Assembly: GCA_028023455.1 (NCBI GenBank)
Contig: JAQFVV010012434.1
Coordinates: 7,935,157 to 7,999,156 of the forward strand
Source: Epiperipatus broadwayi
Lineage: Eukaryota; Onychophora; Udeonychophora; Euonychophora; Peripatidae
DNA: 64,000 nt
Direction: 5' to 3'
The notes under the pieces were generated by a model. It saw only the letters and a program-made list of their open reading frames with translations, was not told the DNA's origin and did not search any database. Made by a program: the position numbers and the translations under genes. This document shows positions 24,166 to 36,313 of the stretch, in pieces. Numbering within the stretch: the first letter of the stretch is position 1; each line of letters opens with the position of its first letter.

Positions 24166-25600
24166 TCTCTTGTAATTCAATTTAAAGAAAAAAGTTTTTC
24201 CCCATTATTTAAAAAAATATATACATGCATAAATAGCAAATGATTGTACAAATAAAGAAGTATAGTAAAATGTGTGCATGTTGATAAAAAGGTATATGAA
24301 AGTTAAAAAATTAAAAAACAGAGCAATGACTACTAATAAAAAAATTCACAAAACAACAAATTAGCAATGGCTACTAACTGAAAACAGAATCAAAATCTTA
24401 TGAAAAGAATGTCATCAAAACTGTCTGAATTCCAACAACAAATATAGCTGGCAGATATAAAAACTAATTAACAAAGTGACAACAGGTCATCATATAAATA
24501 AAGTATATCAGTTCCTCAATCAGTCATTCAATCAGTGAGTTGTTACAATTAGTCTCTCATGTATCCAGAATCAGTGTTTTCCAGGACAATGCAGTGCTAA
24601 CAGCCATTGGAATCATACAGCCTTACTCAGCCTGAGTTCAATAGAACCAGCAGCCTACCCAGTAAAAGTGATGCCTGCCTAACAATTTGAACAAATGCCA
24701 GGGATATCTAACTGTCTTAAAGAATAGTGCCACAAAATAGTAAGCAAAGGAACATCCACAAAACCTTGAATCCAACTGGTTGGAAAATTATCATGTGAAG
24801 CAGCAGCCAGCAAAAAGTCAATGACCAAATCCTATAGGTAATGAATGACTTTTCTTTTTTAAAAAAATTGCCAACTTAACCCCCGAGGAGTAATAAATAA
24901 AATTTTTAAAAAAATAAAAAAAAAAATTTTTATTTATTTTGTGGAGTGTTTTTATTTTTTTTTGTAGATTATTTTTTATTGTTTTTTTTTCTTTAATATG
25001 TTTATGTGAAGTATTTTGAATTATTACTTAAATTTAATTTAAAAAAAAAAAAAAAATTGAAAATTAAAAAAATAAATAATAATAAAAAAAAAAAAAATAT
25101 TAAATTAAAATTATTAAACTCCCAATAAAGTAACAGTATATTATATTATATTTTTGATTGAGCTAGTTGGGATATCTTAGGTGCTGAATTACTTTGCCAT
25201 CATTCAAGGCACATCATTTATCTTTGGATAACTGACTGGCACTCAGAGTTTACTTCTAAATAAAGTGCTTTGAATAATAGCTGTTGAATTTCTGCAGCCA
25301 AGAAGATCTGCATCCTAAACATGTTCATAGTTATATATATTTTATATATAGCTCTGGCTTGGTCACAGGTGCTTTTTGGGCATTATTCTTCTCTGCCTAA
25401 TGTGCCTTGGTGGTGCAATATGTAAATTGTCTTGGTGTAGATTAAATATATTAAGAATAAAAAATTGTATCATATTCTTGTATAAAAGTTTTACAATATT
25501 GTTTCACAAGTTATTTTATTTAAAGAGTTCAAAGTTAATATTAGATTTTTTTGTTGTTTCTATATCGATCATTTACTAAATTACCGCACCCAGTTCAATT
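24165..25600 (+). repeat. Long dispersed repeat, copy 1 of 3
   Basis: Homologous to 28090-29583 and 30790-31930 in the same orientation. Two matching blocks (24165-24850 and 25115-25595) are separated by 260 bases of A/T homopolymer-rich DNA that replaces the segment present in the other copies. Shared landmarks are GAAGTATAGTAAAATGTGTG, the CAGTCATTCAATCAGTGAGT region, GATATCTTAG and ATATCGATCATTTACTAAA. No coding signal. It might be an LTR or an untranslated part of a larger element. Confidence 0.8.
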
Positions 25601-25899
25601 GGCTTTTTCCAATGTGGGTGCAGAAACTTCATCAATGATAGTTAATTAATTTTTTTACTGTTTGTAAATATTTAAAGAAATGCTAAATTGTATAACTGTA
25701 TTTAAGAATTTTAAAGTGATATAATTTAAATAAAGAATTGACAAACTATTTTTTACTTTAAATGAAAAGAGAGAATTAAAGACAGTTGGATATTTTTGGT
25801 GGAGTTAAGGCATTGAGAATGGATAGAGAAAAAGGACAACAGGGTGTAGTCAGTTGTATGTTCTGCTTAGCAAAATAAATAATCAGTTCTTATTTAAAT

Positions 25900-26500
25900 T
25901 TAGTGGAATAGAAATTTTGTTTCAGAAATGGAGCTGGAAGAAAGCCTGATATTTTTTTAAAATCCCCAAATAATAGAGAAAGAGAAAGAAGAGATATCTG
26001 AAACATAGATGTTGATGAAAATAATGGTAAATATGATAAAAGAAATGCAAGAGTTCAAAGCAGAAATGCATCAGGAATTTAAATCAACAAGAGTTTAAAG
26101 CAGAATTGAGGGAAGAAATATAGCAAGAATTTAAGCAAGGTCAGCAAGAACTCATTGCAGAAATAAGAGAAATGAGACATGTGATAACAAGAAAGGTAGA
26201 GGAAAACCAAGAAATCATAGACTTAGACTCTGTTAAAGAGAGTCAGGAAGTTGAAAAGGAAGTCAAGGTAATAAGACATAAGTGAAAAGAAGGATGAAGT
26301 AGAAAGTGTACTTCAAAAGATAGTAGAACAATATAGCATTAAGTATAGCAAATTGAAAATGAAAATAAGATAGAAGATAAGGTAAAAGAGTTTTCACAAG
26401 GAAATAAAAATAAAAAGGTTAAAGTAATGTTCATTTTAAATGTACATTTAAAACAAAGAGAAAGAGCAGAAAAAATATTCTCAGTTTAAAGAACTATGTA
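25900..26500 (+). pseudogene. Coiled-coil, gag-like coding fossil
   Basis: Purine-rich sequence coding, across breaks, for repeated EFKAEMHQEFK / QEFKQGQQELIAEIREMR segments and KVEENQEIIDLDSVKESQEV, a heptad-rich coiled coil. Such N-terminal coiled coils occur in gag-like ORFs of arthropod and other invertebrate retroelements. It sits between copies 1 and 2 of the dispersed repeat, so it may be the internal region of the same element. Stops and frame changes abolish function. The family assignment is inference only. Confidence 0.4.
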
Positions 26501-27239
26501 GTTTTGCTAAGTACAAAGGTTTTTTGATTTACGAGGCAGAAAATAGGATGGAACAGGAAAGAGATAAGGTAACAAATTATAAGCAAGGGATAGTCAAAGG
26601 GGGAAAGTTGATTTACAATATAGAGTTAGTAGAAAAAAAACAGGAACTACCTGACAAAGTTTAGGAGTTAGTTAATGGATGGAATATTAAATAAAGGAAA
26701 TAAACAAAGGAGTGGAAATGGATAATGAATTTAAAAAAAAAAGATTTGGTGCAGATGATAAACTTGAATCTGAAAATTTCTCTATTTAAAACTGCAATAA
26801 ATTTTTAAAAAATGAATGATGAGGAATTGTTTTCATAAAATAATGATAATGGAGGCTTAACTGGATAAAAGATTTATTTTTCACACACATATTAAGAAAG
26901 GTTTGTAAATAAACAGTTCAAATAAAATCAAGTTAAATAAATATGTTGCACTAAAAACAATAAATAATGTAGTGTAATAAAATAAAATAGTTTCTTTTTT
27001 AATACACACATGTTAATAAAAGCAAGTTAAATAAATTATTTAAAAATAACATTATAAGATTAATATAAATAAATAATATAAATGAAATGCAAATCTAAGT
27101 TTAAGTTAGGAGTGTATAAGAGATTGTAATTAATTGAAAGGAGGATAGAAAACATAGAAATAAGTTTTAGGAAAAGTTAAAGCTACTGTCTGGATGAAAT
27201 CAGCATCTGTAATGGACTGTCAGGGATTACTTCTCAGGG

Positions 27240-27610
27240 GAGAGTCCCCATTTTTAAAAAAAATATGTACTGGGAACAACCAGAGTAAGCCATGAATCAC
27301 TTCTTTGGGAGAGAGTCCCAATATTTTGTATCATTCCTATTTCACTTCCAAAGCATAAGTTGAATTGGACAGTAGGTGAATCCTGCCATTCACAGTGACC
27401 CTTTCCTTTCAAAGTCTGGTAGAAAGCTGGCATATGAAGCTTTATGTCAAATGTGAGTAAGTCGGTGTAAGCCAGGAACTCTGCATTCATGTCATTTAAT
27501 ACCCCTGTATCACAAAAATAGTGCTGTCTTGGAGGTCATCATCTAGTACTTGATCATTGGAAGCAATGTTGTCAGCATCATAGTCAAAACAGATTGACCT
27601 CGGCATGTAT
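27240..27610 (-). other. Possible coding remnant between dispersed repeat copies
   Basis: An open minus-strand frame of 78 codons and, in another frame, a stretch reading RIHLLSNSTYALEVK and YKILGLSPKEVIHGLLW. Base composition is less AT-rich than the surroundings. It looks like decayed retroelement coding sequence but I recognise no family. Its strand is opposite to the coiled-coil segment to its left. Confidence 0.25.
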
Positions 27611-27779
27611 AGTTTTAGATAAAGAAAATAAACTTAGAGAAATAAAAATTCATGTAAATATTTCAGATTAAATAATTAAAGTTGCCAAAGATAAATGGTC
27701 AAGAGATGCATTTACTCTTGTTGGGAGAGTGGTGTAGTGCACCACTTATGAGAGTGGTCCACATAAGTCACAATTATTC

Positions 27780-29583
27780 AAAAATAAAAGTTTCATAAAT
27801 AATGCAGAAGTAATAAAATCAATAAGTTGTCTGTAAATAAGTAAAGAAAAAACAAAGAAAAACATTTTGTTTAAAATAATTCAATTTATAAAAGTCTAAA
27901 GAGTTTTTATTATTATTAGTTTAAAGAAAAAGCACTTCACTAAAATAAAATAAAAGTAGTTTTTAAACTTGTGTAAAACATCATTTATCAGTAAAGGTTA
28001 CAATTAATTAATTGGAAGGGGGTAGAAAATATAACTAAAAAAAACTAAAAGTTTAAAATATAAATCTTTTACATAAAATAAAAATATTTCTCTTTTCATT
28101 CAATTTAAAGAAAAAAGGCTTTTCCCATTATTTGAAAAAAATAAAATATACATGCGTAAATAGTGAATGATTGTAAAAATAAAGAAGTATAGTAAAATGT
28201 GTGTGCGTGTTAATAAAAATGTAAATGAAAGTTAAAAAATTAAAAAACAGGCTCAGCAATGGCTACTAATTAAAAAAATCCACAAAACAACAAATTAGCA
28301 ATGGCTACCAACTAACAACAGGATCAAAATCTTATCAAAAGAATGTAATCAAAAACAGTGGATGAATTCCAACAAAAGACATAGCTGGCAGATATGAAAA
28401 CTAATTAACAAAGTGACAACAGGTCATCATATAAATAGAGTCTATCAGTTCTTTAATCAGTTTACTCACTCAGTCAATCAATCAGTGAGTTGTTACAATC
28501 AGTCTATCATGTATCCAGAATCAGTGTTTTCCAGGATTATGCAGTGCTAAGAGCCATTGAAATCATATGGCCTTCCTCCAGTCTGAGTCCGATGGAACCA
28601 GCAGCCTTCCCAGTAAAGGTGATGCCTGCCTAACAACTTGAAAAACTTCCAGGGATATCTAACTGTCTTAAAAAATAGTGCCATGAAATAGTAAGCAAAG
28701 GAACCTCCACAAAACCTCAAATCCAACTGGTTAGAAAATTATCACATGAAGCAGCAGCCAGCAAAATATCAACATCCAAATTCTATAAGTAATGAATAAC
28801 TTTTTAATTTAATTTCTGATTTTAATGTAACCATTTCTAGCCTTGAAGTCTCCCAGAGTCAGTTAATAAATGAACTCTATAATCGTATATAATGAACTAT
28901 TAATGTATGTGTTATGAATGCTTGTAATTATTTAATGCTGAATTATATTGCTATGATATATCTTACTATAATATGTGTATGCCTAAAGTATTATGAATCA
29001 TTGTTTATATTTAATTGAGAAAATTTAGAAGTAGTTTAAAAATTATAATAATAAGTACTTATTTAAAAATAAATTATCTTTAAACTTAATGCTTGTCGAT
29101 CAATTCTTTTACCACTAAATAAAGTAGCAGTATATTATATTATCCTTTTGATTGAGTTAGTTGGGATATCTTAGATGCTTAATTAGTTTGCCATCATTCA
29201 AAGTACATTATTTATCTTTGGATAACTGACTGGCACCTGGAGTTTACTCCAAAATAAAAAAGTGCTTTGAATGATAGGTGTTGAATTCTCCAACCAAGAA
29301 GATCTGTGTCCTACAATCATGATCATAGTTATATATTTTAGATATAGCTCTGGCTTGGTCATGGGTGCCTTCTGGACATTATTGGTCTCTGCCTAAGGGG
29401 CCATGGTTGTGCAATATTTAAATTGCCTTGATGTAGATCAAATATATTAAGAATAAATAATTGCATTGTATTCTTGCATAAAAGTTTTATAATATTGTTT
29501 CACAAATTTAAAGAGTTCAAAGTTCATATTAGATTTTTTTTGTTGTTTCTATATCGATCATTTACTAAAACATCCCACCTGGT
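27780..29583 (+). repeat. Long dispersed repeat, copy 2 of 3
   Basis: The best preserved copy. It shares with copy 3 an upstream extension (AAAAGTCTAAAGAG..., 27880 onward) not seen in copy 1, and keeps the internal segment 28805-29105 (CCCAGAGTCAGTTAATAA ... AATAAATTATCTTTAAACTT), which contains a polyadenylation-like AATAAA. Confidence 0.8.
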
Positions 29584-30589
29584 TCAATATTGTGCAAATA
29601 AAACTTCTTAGTGGTTTACATGTCAAGTCTTATTTACTGGTTTTCAATCTTGTTTGTCATAAAAAATTTTCCTTTAAAGTTGAGCAGCACATCTGTTGAA
29701 CTGTATACTTGATGATAGTTGGTATAGTGTAAGCTCAAATTCAGTAAGCAAAGTTGAATATTGAATAGTTATGGGAAGTAAAGTTTGTTCAGGTAGCAGT
29801 TAACAATGCATATTGATTCTTTCAGCAGCTGGTAGAAGTTTGGTATATATTATGTTAAGCAGGCAATAAGAAATAATGACAAGAAGCAGAATGTCTGACA
29901 AATAGAAGCAGACTAACTAGAATAATTCTGAACTGGTCTTTTTATATTATTCACCTTTTCTTCATTAACAAATCTACTCATTTATCAAATTTTTAATTAA
30001 TAAACTAATAGTTCCTATTTACAAAATTCTTTAATGAAATAAATCAGTAATCATTTTAATAAACCCATTTATGAAATTTTTTAATTAAATAAGCCACTAA
30101 TTATTCTCATTCATTCAGTTAACAATTTTTTTTAATTAAATAAATCTCTTTGTTTATAGATGACCCTTAAAATATTATTAATTGAAACCCAACATTTTCA
30201 AAAGTAGGAAAAAAGCTTAAAAAATATTGATTTTTCCAGAGATTTTTAATTAATAAAAAGCATGAAATAATTGAGTAAAAGTTTTGTAAATTATTATTGA
30301 ATTAAACTTGGTTCTATTTACAGGAGTTCTAAAACACATTTATTAAAAATAAATTTCACTAAAATAAATCAGTTTCCTTATTTTTTTTAAAAACTAAAGT
30401 AAAACTGATTTAAATTAACTATAAATGCAAATCTTTATCAATGTGCCTATATAATACCAACCTATATATATATTGTACCGATATCTTATCTGTACATATA
30501 AAATTTTGTCTAAAAATTATTAAAATTAGAAAATTCTCATAAACAATGTGAAGGATTTAATAAATAAATAAATAATAAATTTGTAAAAG

Positions 30590-31935
30590 TCTAAAGAGTT
30601 TTATTATTATTAGCGTGAAACAAAATCCAAATCCAATTCGTTAAAAGAAAACAGTCAGAATAAAAGACTAAAGAGTTGTTGTTCTATTATTAGTAGTTTG
30701 AAATAAAAGTCGTTTATTAATTGGAAAGGGAAAAAATTAAAAGTATATCAGTTTAAAATGTAAATCTTTTACATAAAAGATTTATATTATCTCTTTGCAT
30801 TTAATTTAAAGAAAAAAGTCTTTTCCCATAATTTAAACAAATGCAAATATATATGTGTGTTAATCGCAAATGATTGTAAGTATAAGGAATAGTAAAATAA
30901 ATGTGTGTGTTTTGATAAAATAAATATGTGCATGTTAAATATTTAAAAAATGATATAGAAAGAAAATGTAAAAACAAAATGTGCAATGCTACTATTTAAA
31001 AATCCATAAAAACAACAAGTTGCAATTGCCGCTAATTAATAGATTCCCAACAACAGAATTAAAAGCTTATCTAAGAAATTTCATTAACAAATATAGCTGG
31101 CAGACATCAAAATGACAACAGGTCATCCTAATAAATAGTCCAGTTTTTTTATCAGACAATCAGTTCATTTCAGATAACAGTTTAGATTAAATCAGTTCTC
31201 TGTCAGTCTTCTTATGTATTCATTAATAAAAAAATGCAGTGTTAATCATCATCGGAATCATACAACTTTTGCTCCAGCCGTTAGTCCAATGGAAGATCAG
31301 CAATTTGCCCAATAAAAGTGATGCGTGTGTAACAATCTGAAGCCAGCTGATGTCTAACTGTATATAAGAATAATGCCAAGGAACACTAAGCATAAAACCT
31401 TGAATCCAGCCAGCTGGAAATATTTTCACATAAAGTAACAACCAGCAAGAAGTCCATGTTCAAATCCTAGGTAATAAATAACATTTTTATTCCATTTCTA
31501 AGTAAAGTAACCATTGCAATAATTTGAAGCCTCCCAGAGTCAATTAATAATGAACATTAAGGTATGCATAAAGAACTGTGTATGTTTGTGAAATGTATAT
31601 ATTAATGATTTATGATCTTATGAATTTCATGTATTTATTTAATGTTCTCTTATATTTTATTGCATAAATTACGAATTTGTGTGGTCCTTATATGTCATTA
31701 TCATTGTACAGTTTAATTAAGTTCCTATATAAAATCGTTAAAATTAGAATAATAATGTTTAATTAAATAAATTATCTTTAAACTTAGAGCTTGTTGGTCA
31801 ATTCTTTTTACCACTAATCAAAACAATAATTTGTTATGTATTACAAAAGATGTTAGTTCTAGTAACTAGCTGGCATCAGGGGTATACTTCAAAACAAATA
31901 AAGTGCTTGGATAGTAGGGGTTTAATCTAGCAGTC
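30590..31935 (+). repeat. Long dispersed repeat, copy 3 of 3
   Basis: The most diverged copy, same orientation: AAAAGTCTAAAGAG (30587), AAATCTTTTACATAAAA (30760), GAATAGTAAAATAAATGTGT, CCTCCCAGAGTCAATTAATA and AAATTATCTTTAAACTTAG (31768). Homology fades after about 31930. Confidence 0.75.
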
Positions 31936-32130
31936 AAGGTGGTTCATGGTCTGGATGTGATCATGTTATGCATTGCATAGCTTGGTCTGACTGTGGGTAT
32001 TGTTGTTAGCGCTGATATTGATGATATTCTCCCCTCTGCTTGGAGGGTCGGTTTGTTCACATAAGGTTTAAACCCAGTTAAACCTAGCAAGTAGAGTACG
32101 CTGGATCATCCTTATGAATGCATCTGGTAC

Positions 32131-33590
32131 AATATATATATATGAAAATAAAGTTATTGTTAACACTAGCTGAAATAATTATACAAATATATAAACCATT
32201 ATACAATTACAAATATCCAGTAACGCCCTCTGTTTAATAGTCTATATCTCAATAATAGCGAACTTCAAAATGATACCACTTTGAAGTTGTACACTAAAGG
32301 GTGTTAAATATTGACATACAAACTAACTCAAACACAGAGCATGAAATTATAAATAAGCAAACGATCTTAAATTTTGCTAATAAACTAACAAGTTTTCAAA
32401 CTGTATTAAATACAAACTAAACATTAGATTTTCATTTATAGTTTGTGAGAATTATTTAAAGATTAAAATCTAATGTTTAGTTTGTCTTTAATACAGTTTA
32501 AAAACTTGTTAGTTTATTAGCAAAATTTAAGATTGTTTACTTATGTAATATAGGGTATATGAGCACAGACTTTCACACCACCCACCTCTCTTCAATCTAT
32601 CTAATAACACCGATACACCTAAACACATATATGCTGAAAAGATAAATAATCACCAATATACGTATTTCATGCTAAACCAGCAATCATCAGTTGGTCCAGA
32701 CTATCATCTTTACACACATATATAGTATAAGTGCTCAGATATATATTAAGATAGACTATCCTCATAGTTTAATGAACAGGCTTCAATCCACTCCACACTC
32801 CAACTCTTCAACCGTCCATCCAATGGAAAATCTGATGATGGAATGCTCAAAGGCCACCCTGAGGCCGAGATTATTGTCACACCCATGTTGACCTAAGGTC
32901 AATCTGAACCCCACATTTACAGGACATAATCCATTTAATACATATGCAAGGATGGGCAGACATCTCTATAATGTAATAACTGAAACACAGGCTTGTTATA
33001 TACCTGTGGCTATATATATGTAATATAGGGTATATGAGCACAGACTTTCACACCACCCACCTCTCTTCAATCTATCTAATAACACAGATACACCTAAACA
33101 CATATATGCTGAAAAGATAAATAATCATCAATATCATGCTCTGTGTGTGAGTTAGTTTGTATTTCAATATTTAACATTCTTTAGCGTACAACTTCAAAGT
33201 GGTATCATTTTGAAGTTCGCTATTATTGAGATATAGACTATTAAACAGAGGGCATTATTGGATATTTGTAATTGTATAATGGTTTATATATTTGTATAAT
33301 TATTTCAGCTAGTGTTAACAGTAACTTTATTTTCATTATTTAAAGATTAAAATCTAATATTTAGTTTGTCTTTAATACAGTTTGAAAACTTGTTAGTTTA
33401 TTAGCAAAATTTAAGATCGTTTATTTATTTAAAATTTCATGCTCTGTGTTTGAGTTAGTTTGTATTTCAATATTTAACATCCTTTAGCGTACAACTTCAA
33501 AGTGGTATCATTTTGAAGTTTGCTATTATTGAGATATAGACTATTAAACAGAGAGTGTTACTGGATATTTGTAATTATATATATATATAT
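32131..33590. repeat. Foldback complex with nested repeat insertion
   Basis: A ~300-base unit occurs inverted at 32440-32131 and in forward orientation at 32458-32541 plus 33141-33338, then again at 33340-33590 as a direct tandem copy. The two orientations meet at 32440-32458 with perfect short arms (CTAAACATTAG / CTAATGTTTAG). The first forward unit is interrupted at 32542-33140 by a copy of the SINE-type repeat, which itself has a 117-base direct duplication at its ends (32544-32660 and 33017-33140). Confidence 0.8.
32544..33140 (-). mobile_element. SINE-type repeat copies nested in foldback
   Basis: Two partial minus-strand copies of the family described at 10990-11710, with GCACAGACTTTCACACCACC and GCTGAAAAGATAAATAATCA at both ends. 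Between them lies GC-richer sequence (AAAGGCCACCCTGAGGCCGA) matching the complement of 10985-11180. Confidence 0.7.
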
Positions 33591-33699
33591 AAACTTAATG
33601 AAACTTATGAAACCTGAATTTGATTTATATTTTTCCAATCACTACATTTATAAAATAAATTATGGTTTGAGATAGAAAAGTTATTATATCAACATATAT

Positions 33700-34100
33700 A
33701 TTGTGATATGAAGATAACATTCTTCACACATGTGTGATACTTTTAATATTCCATTAATGATGCTAAATACTAGTGAACTTTTAATCCAAGTCACAAGATA
33801 AAAACTTTAAAAAGATAAGAATGTTCATCTTGTTTTTTGTATCTATATGCAATTATATAGGCCAATTCTTAAGCATCTTGGACTGAGAATGTAAATACAT
33901 TATTTACTTTACTTACACTCCAAAAAACTTAAGATTGGCCTATGTAATTGTATGTAGATACAGAAGATAACATTGCTGTTTTTATCTTTTCAAAGTTTTT
34001 ATCTTGTGACTTGAATTGAGAGTTTATTAGTATTTAACATTGTTAATGGAATATTAAAAATATGGCACATATGTGAAGATGATTATCTTCATATCAGAAT
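33700..34100. repeat. ~400-bp palindrome
   Basis: The arms pair from GTGATATGAAGATAACATTC / GATTATCTTCATATCAGAAT inward through AAGTCACAAGATAAAAACTT / AGTTTTTATCTTGTGACTTG to GTATCTATATGCAATT / AATTGTATGTAGATAC and GGCCAATTCTTAAG / CTTAAGATTGGCC; the centre is at ~33890. Probably a MITE. Confidence 0.85.
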
Positions 34101-36313
34101 TACAGTTGAACACTGTGCTAGTGAAAAATTTCTAAATTATTTATATATATATTAAATATGAACAATTTCTTTGTTTTTCCAATGTCTTTAGCAAACTTAA
34201 ATCATATCTAAATATCTATATTTTTAAAAAAAATGAAATATTTATCTTTATTACAATTTTCTCCTTTGCAATCATTTTTATTATTTGTATTACAAATATT
34301 TATATTGTGTAAATGTTTAATATGCAAGCATGGCCACTCACCTTACTGTTTTGAAAAACTTATTTTATTTCATTTTTTAAAACCTTCCATATTTGTATAG
34401 AAAGAATGAAACTTGAAGCATGGTTGTTTCAAAATATAATATTATTATGAGTTAAACATCTTCTAAATCCAGTTCCAAGTGGATCTTTATTAATTTTTGC
34501 TACCTCATGGATGAACTCAATTAATGATAACCATCTGATTTTTTTAATGCTATAGCATTTAAAGAATTTACATATTCATAAATAAAAATGATTAGTCAAA
34601 AATGCTTAACATACAGTTAAAGGCTGCACAGATACACAGTTTTGATAAAAGATTGCCAATGGCATGGATACTATACTATATCAAATGGTTGAAACAGAGA
34701 GACTGAAAAAAAATATTTATATCAACAAGAGAAAAAACAGTATATGCTGAAGCATAATCATATTTTAAAAAATTCTTGGTCAAACACTATTTTCTATTAA
34801 ACTTTACATTATAAAGGCACTTCACTCAAACATTAGTTTTATAATTTTGCATTGTGTATAAAATAAATTGTCAAATTTTTTTTGGCAAATTTTTAAACAT
34901 TCCTAGAATGGTATTTTATTTTTAAGCTATTGATTTTTTGTAATAATAAACAGTTTTAATGTTGTTTTTTATAACATAAAAATAATATTCAATTATTAAG
35001 GCTATTTAAAATTATTTTTATACCATAAAAATACCATTCAATTATTAAGGCATTATTTTTTTTCTACATGGTGTAACAAAATAAATGATTTATAAAGCAG
35101 CCTTCCCAAATTGAAGACAAAAATGTCGAAAAAGGATTAAACTATATACAATATTTCATAACTTCTCTAACATTATTAATAGAAATTAATATCAGTAATG
35201 ATTTATGCAAGTTAAATTTACTTGTGTAATAAAAATCATAAATTCACTGTAGGCAAAAATGGATTTATCTATATAAAAGCATTAATTTTAATTGTTTGTG
35301 AATTCTACAGAAAATGAATGATTGAATACACAATATTACCAATATAGACTATCGCATTTCTATACTTTTTTATAATGTTTATAAAAAACTGATGTTACAA
35401 CATATACCACTGATTTGTAATATTTGTCACTTGCATGCTTCTTGGTTGTTCTGCAGTGTCACCTAGTGGCCACAGTACACGTCACTGAACACTACCATTT
35501 AATCACTTAGTTAATAAGGAGTTTTTGTTCCAAATTTAAGATTAAAAATATATACTTTTAACTAATGATTTCCACACTATTTAGGCCTCTTATTAAGGAG
35601 TCATCTGAACAGTAAATTGTAAAAACCATCTGTAATAATAAAGTCCATTTTATAATTATATAATTTTAAATGATTGGCTTTGGGTCAATAAGCTTGCCAG
35701 CAATCTTTTATTTTCAAAATGCAAATTGTAATCTTACATAAAAGATCAAAATAAATATTACAATATTACATTATATGCATGCAATGCAGTATTATATGAT
35801 ACAATATCACAGAAAATAAACAGACCAAAAATATATTTAGTATGGCATTAGCTTTTTGCCACACTAGTGGGATCAAAAATCTGGATTTCTTGATTTATTC
35901 CAATCACATATAAAAAGTAATATCACTTTAAGCAATTGAATAGAAATGTTATTCTTGCTTTTAATCAGTGATCAGTGTTTAACATGTCCTTCACAAACTA
36001 TTCTTTTTTTTACTAATGTTTAATTAATTACAGAGATAGAGATTCTGGTATTATTCCACCAAGATTAAAAACAATCTCTCAATTTGGTTAAATAAGACTG
36101 TTTTCCTCGAGCACTACTATTATCTTTAAACATTATACACTTCTTTAATTAATCAATTTTTAAATTGTCACAAATCAGTTAGTGGACATTATTTTAATTT
36201 AGATGATACTTATTACTTCATGCATTATTTGATTATATTTATATCCAGTTTTTCATTTTTAGTGAGTACAAACATAAATTTAAAAATATAATTAATAAAA
36301 AATTATCACTTAC

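Larger units (their letters stand above)
20272..36313 (-). other. Gene A intron (~16 kb) filled with transposable elements
   Basis: The interval between the gene A donor (36313) and acceptor (20272). It contains a hairpin MITE, a 5'-inverted LINE, three copies of a long dispersed repeat, coiled-coil coding fossils, a foldback complex and a 400-bp palindrome, each listed separately. I see no additional host exon in it, though a short exon without domain signal could be missed. Confidence 0.75.
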
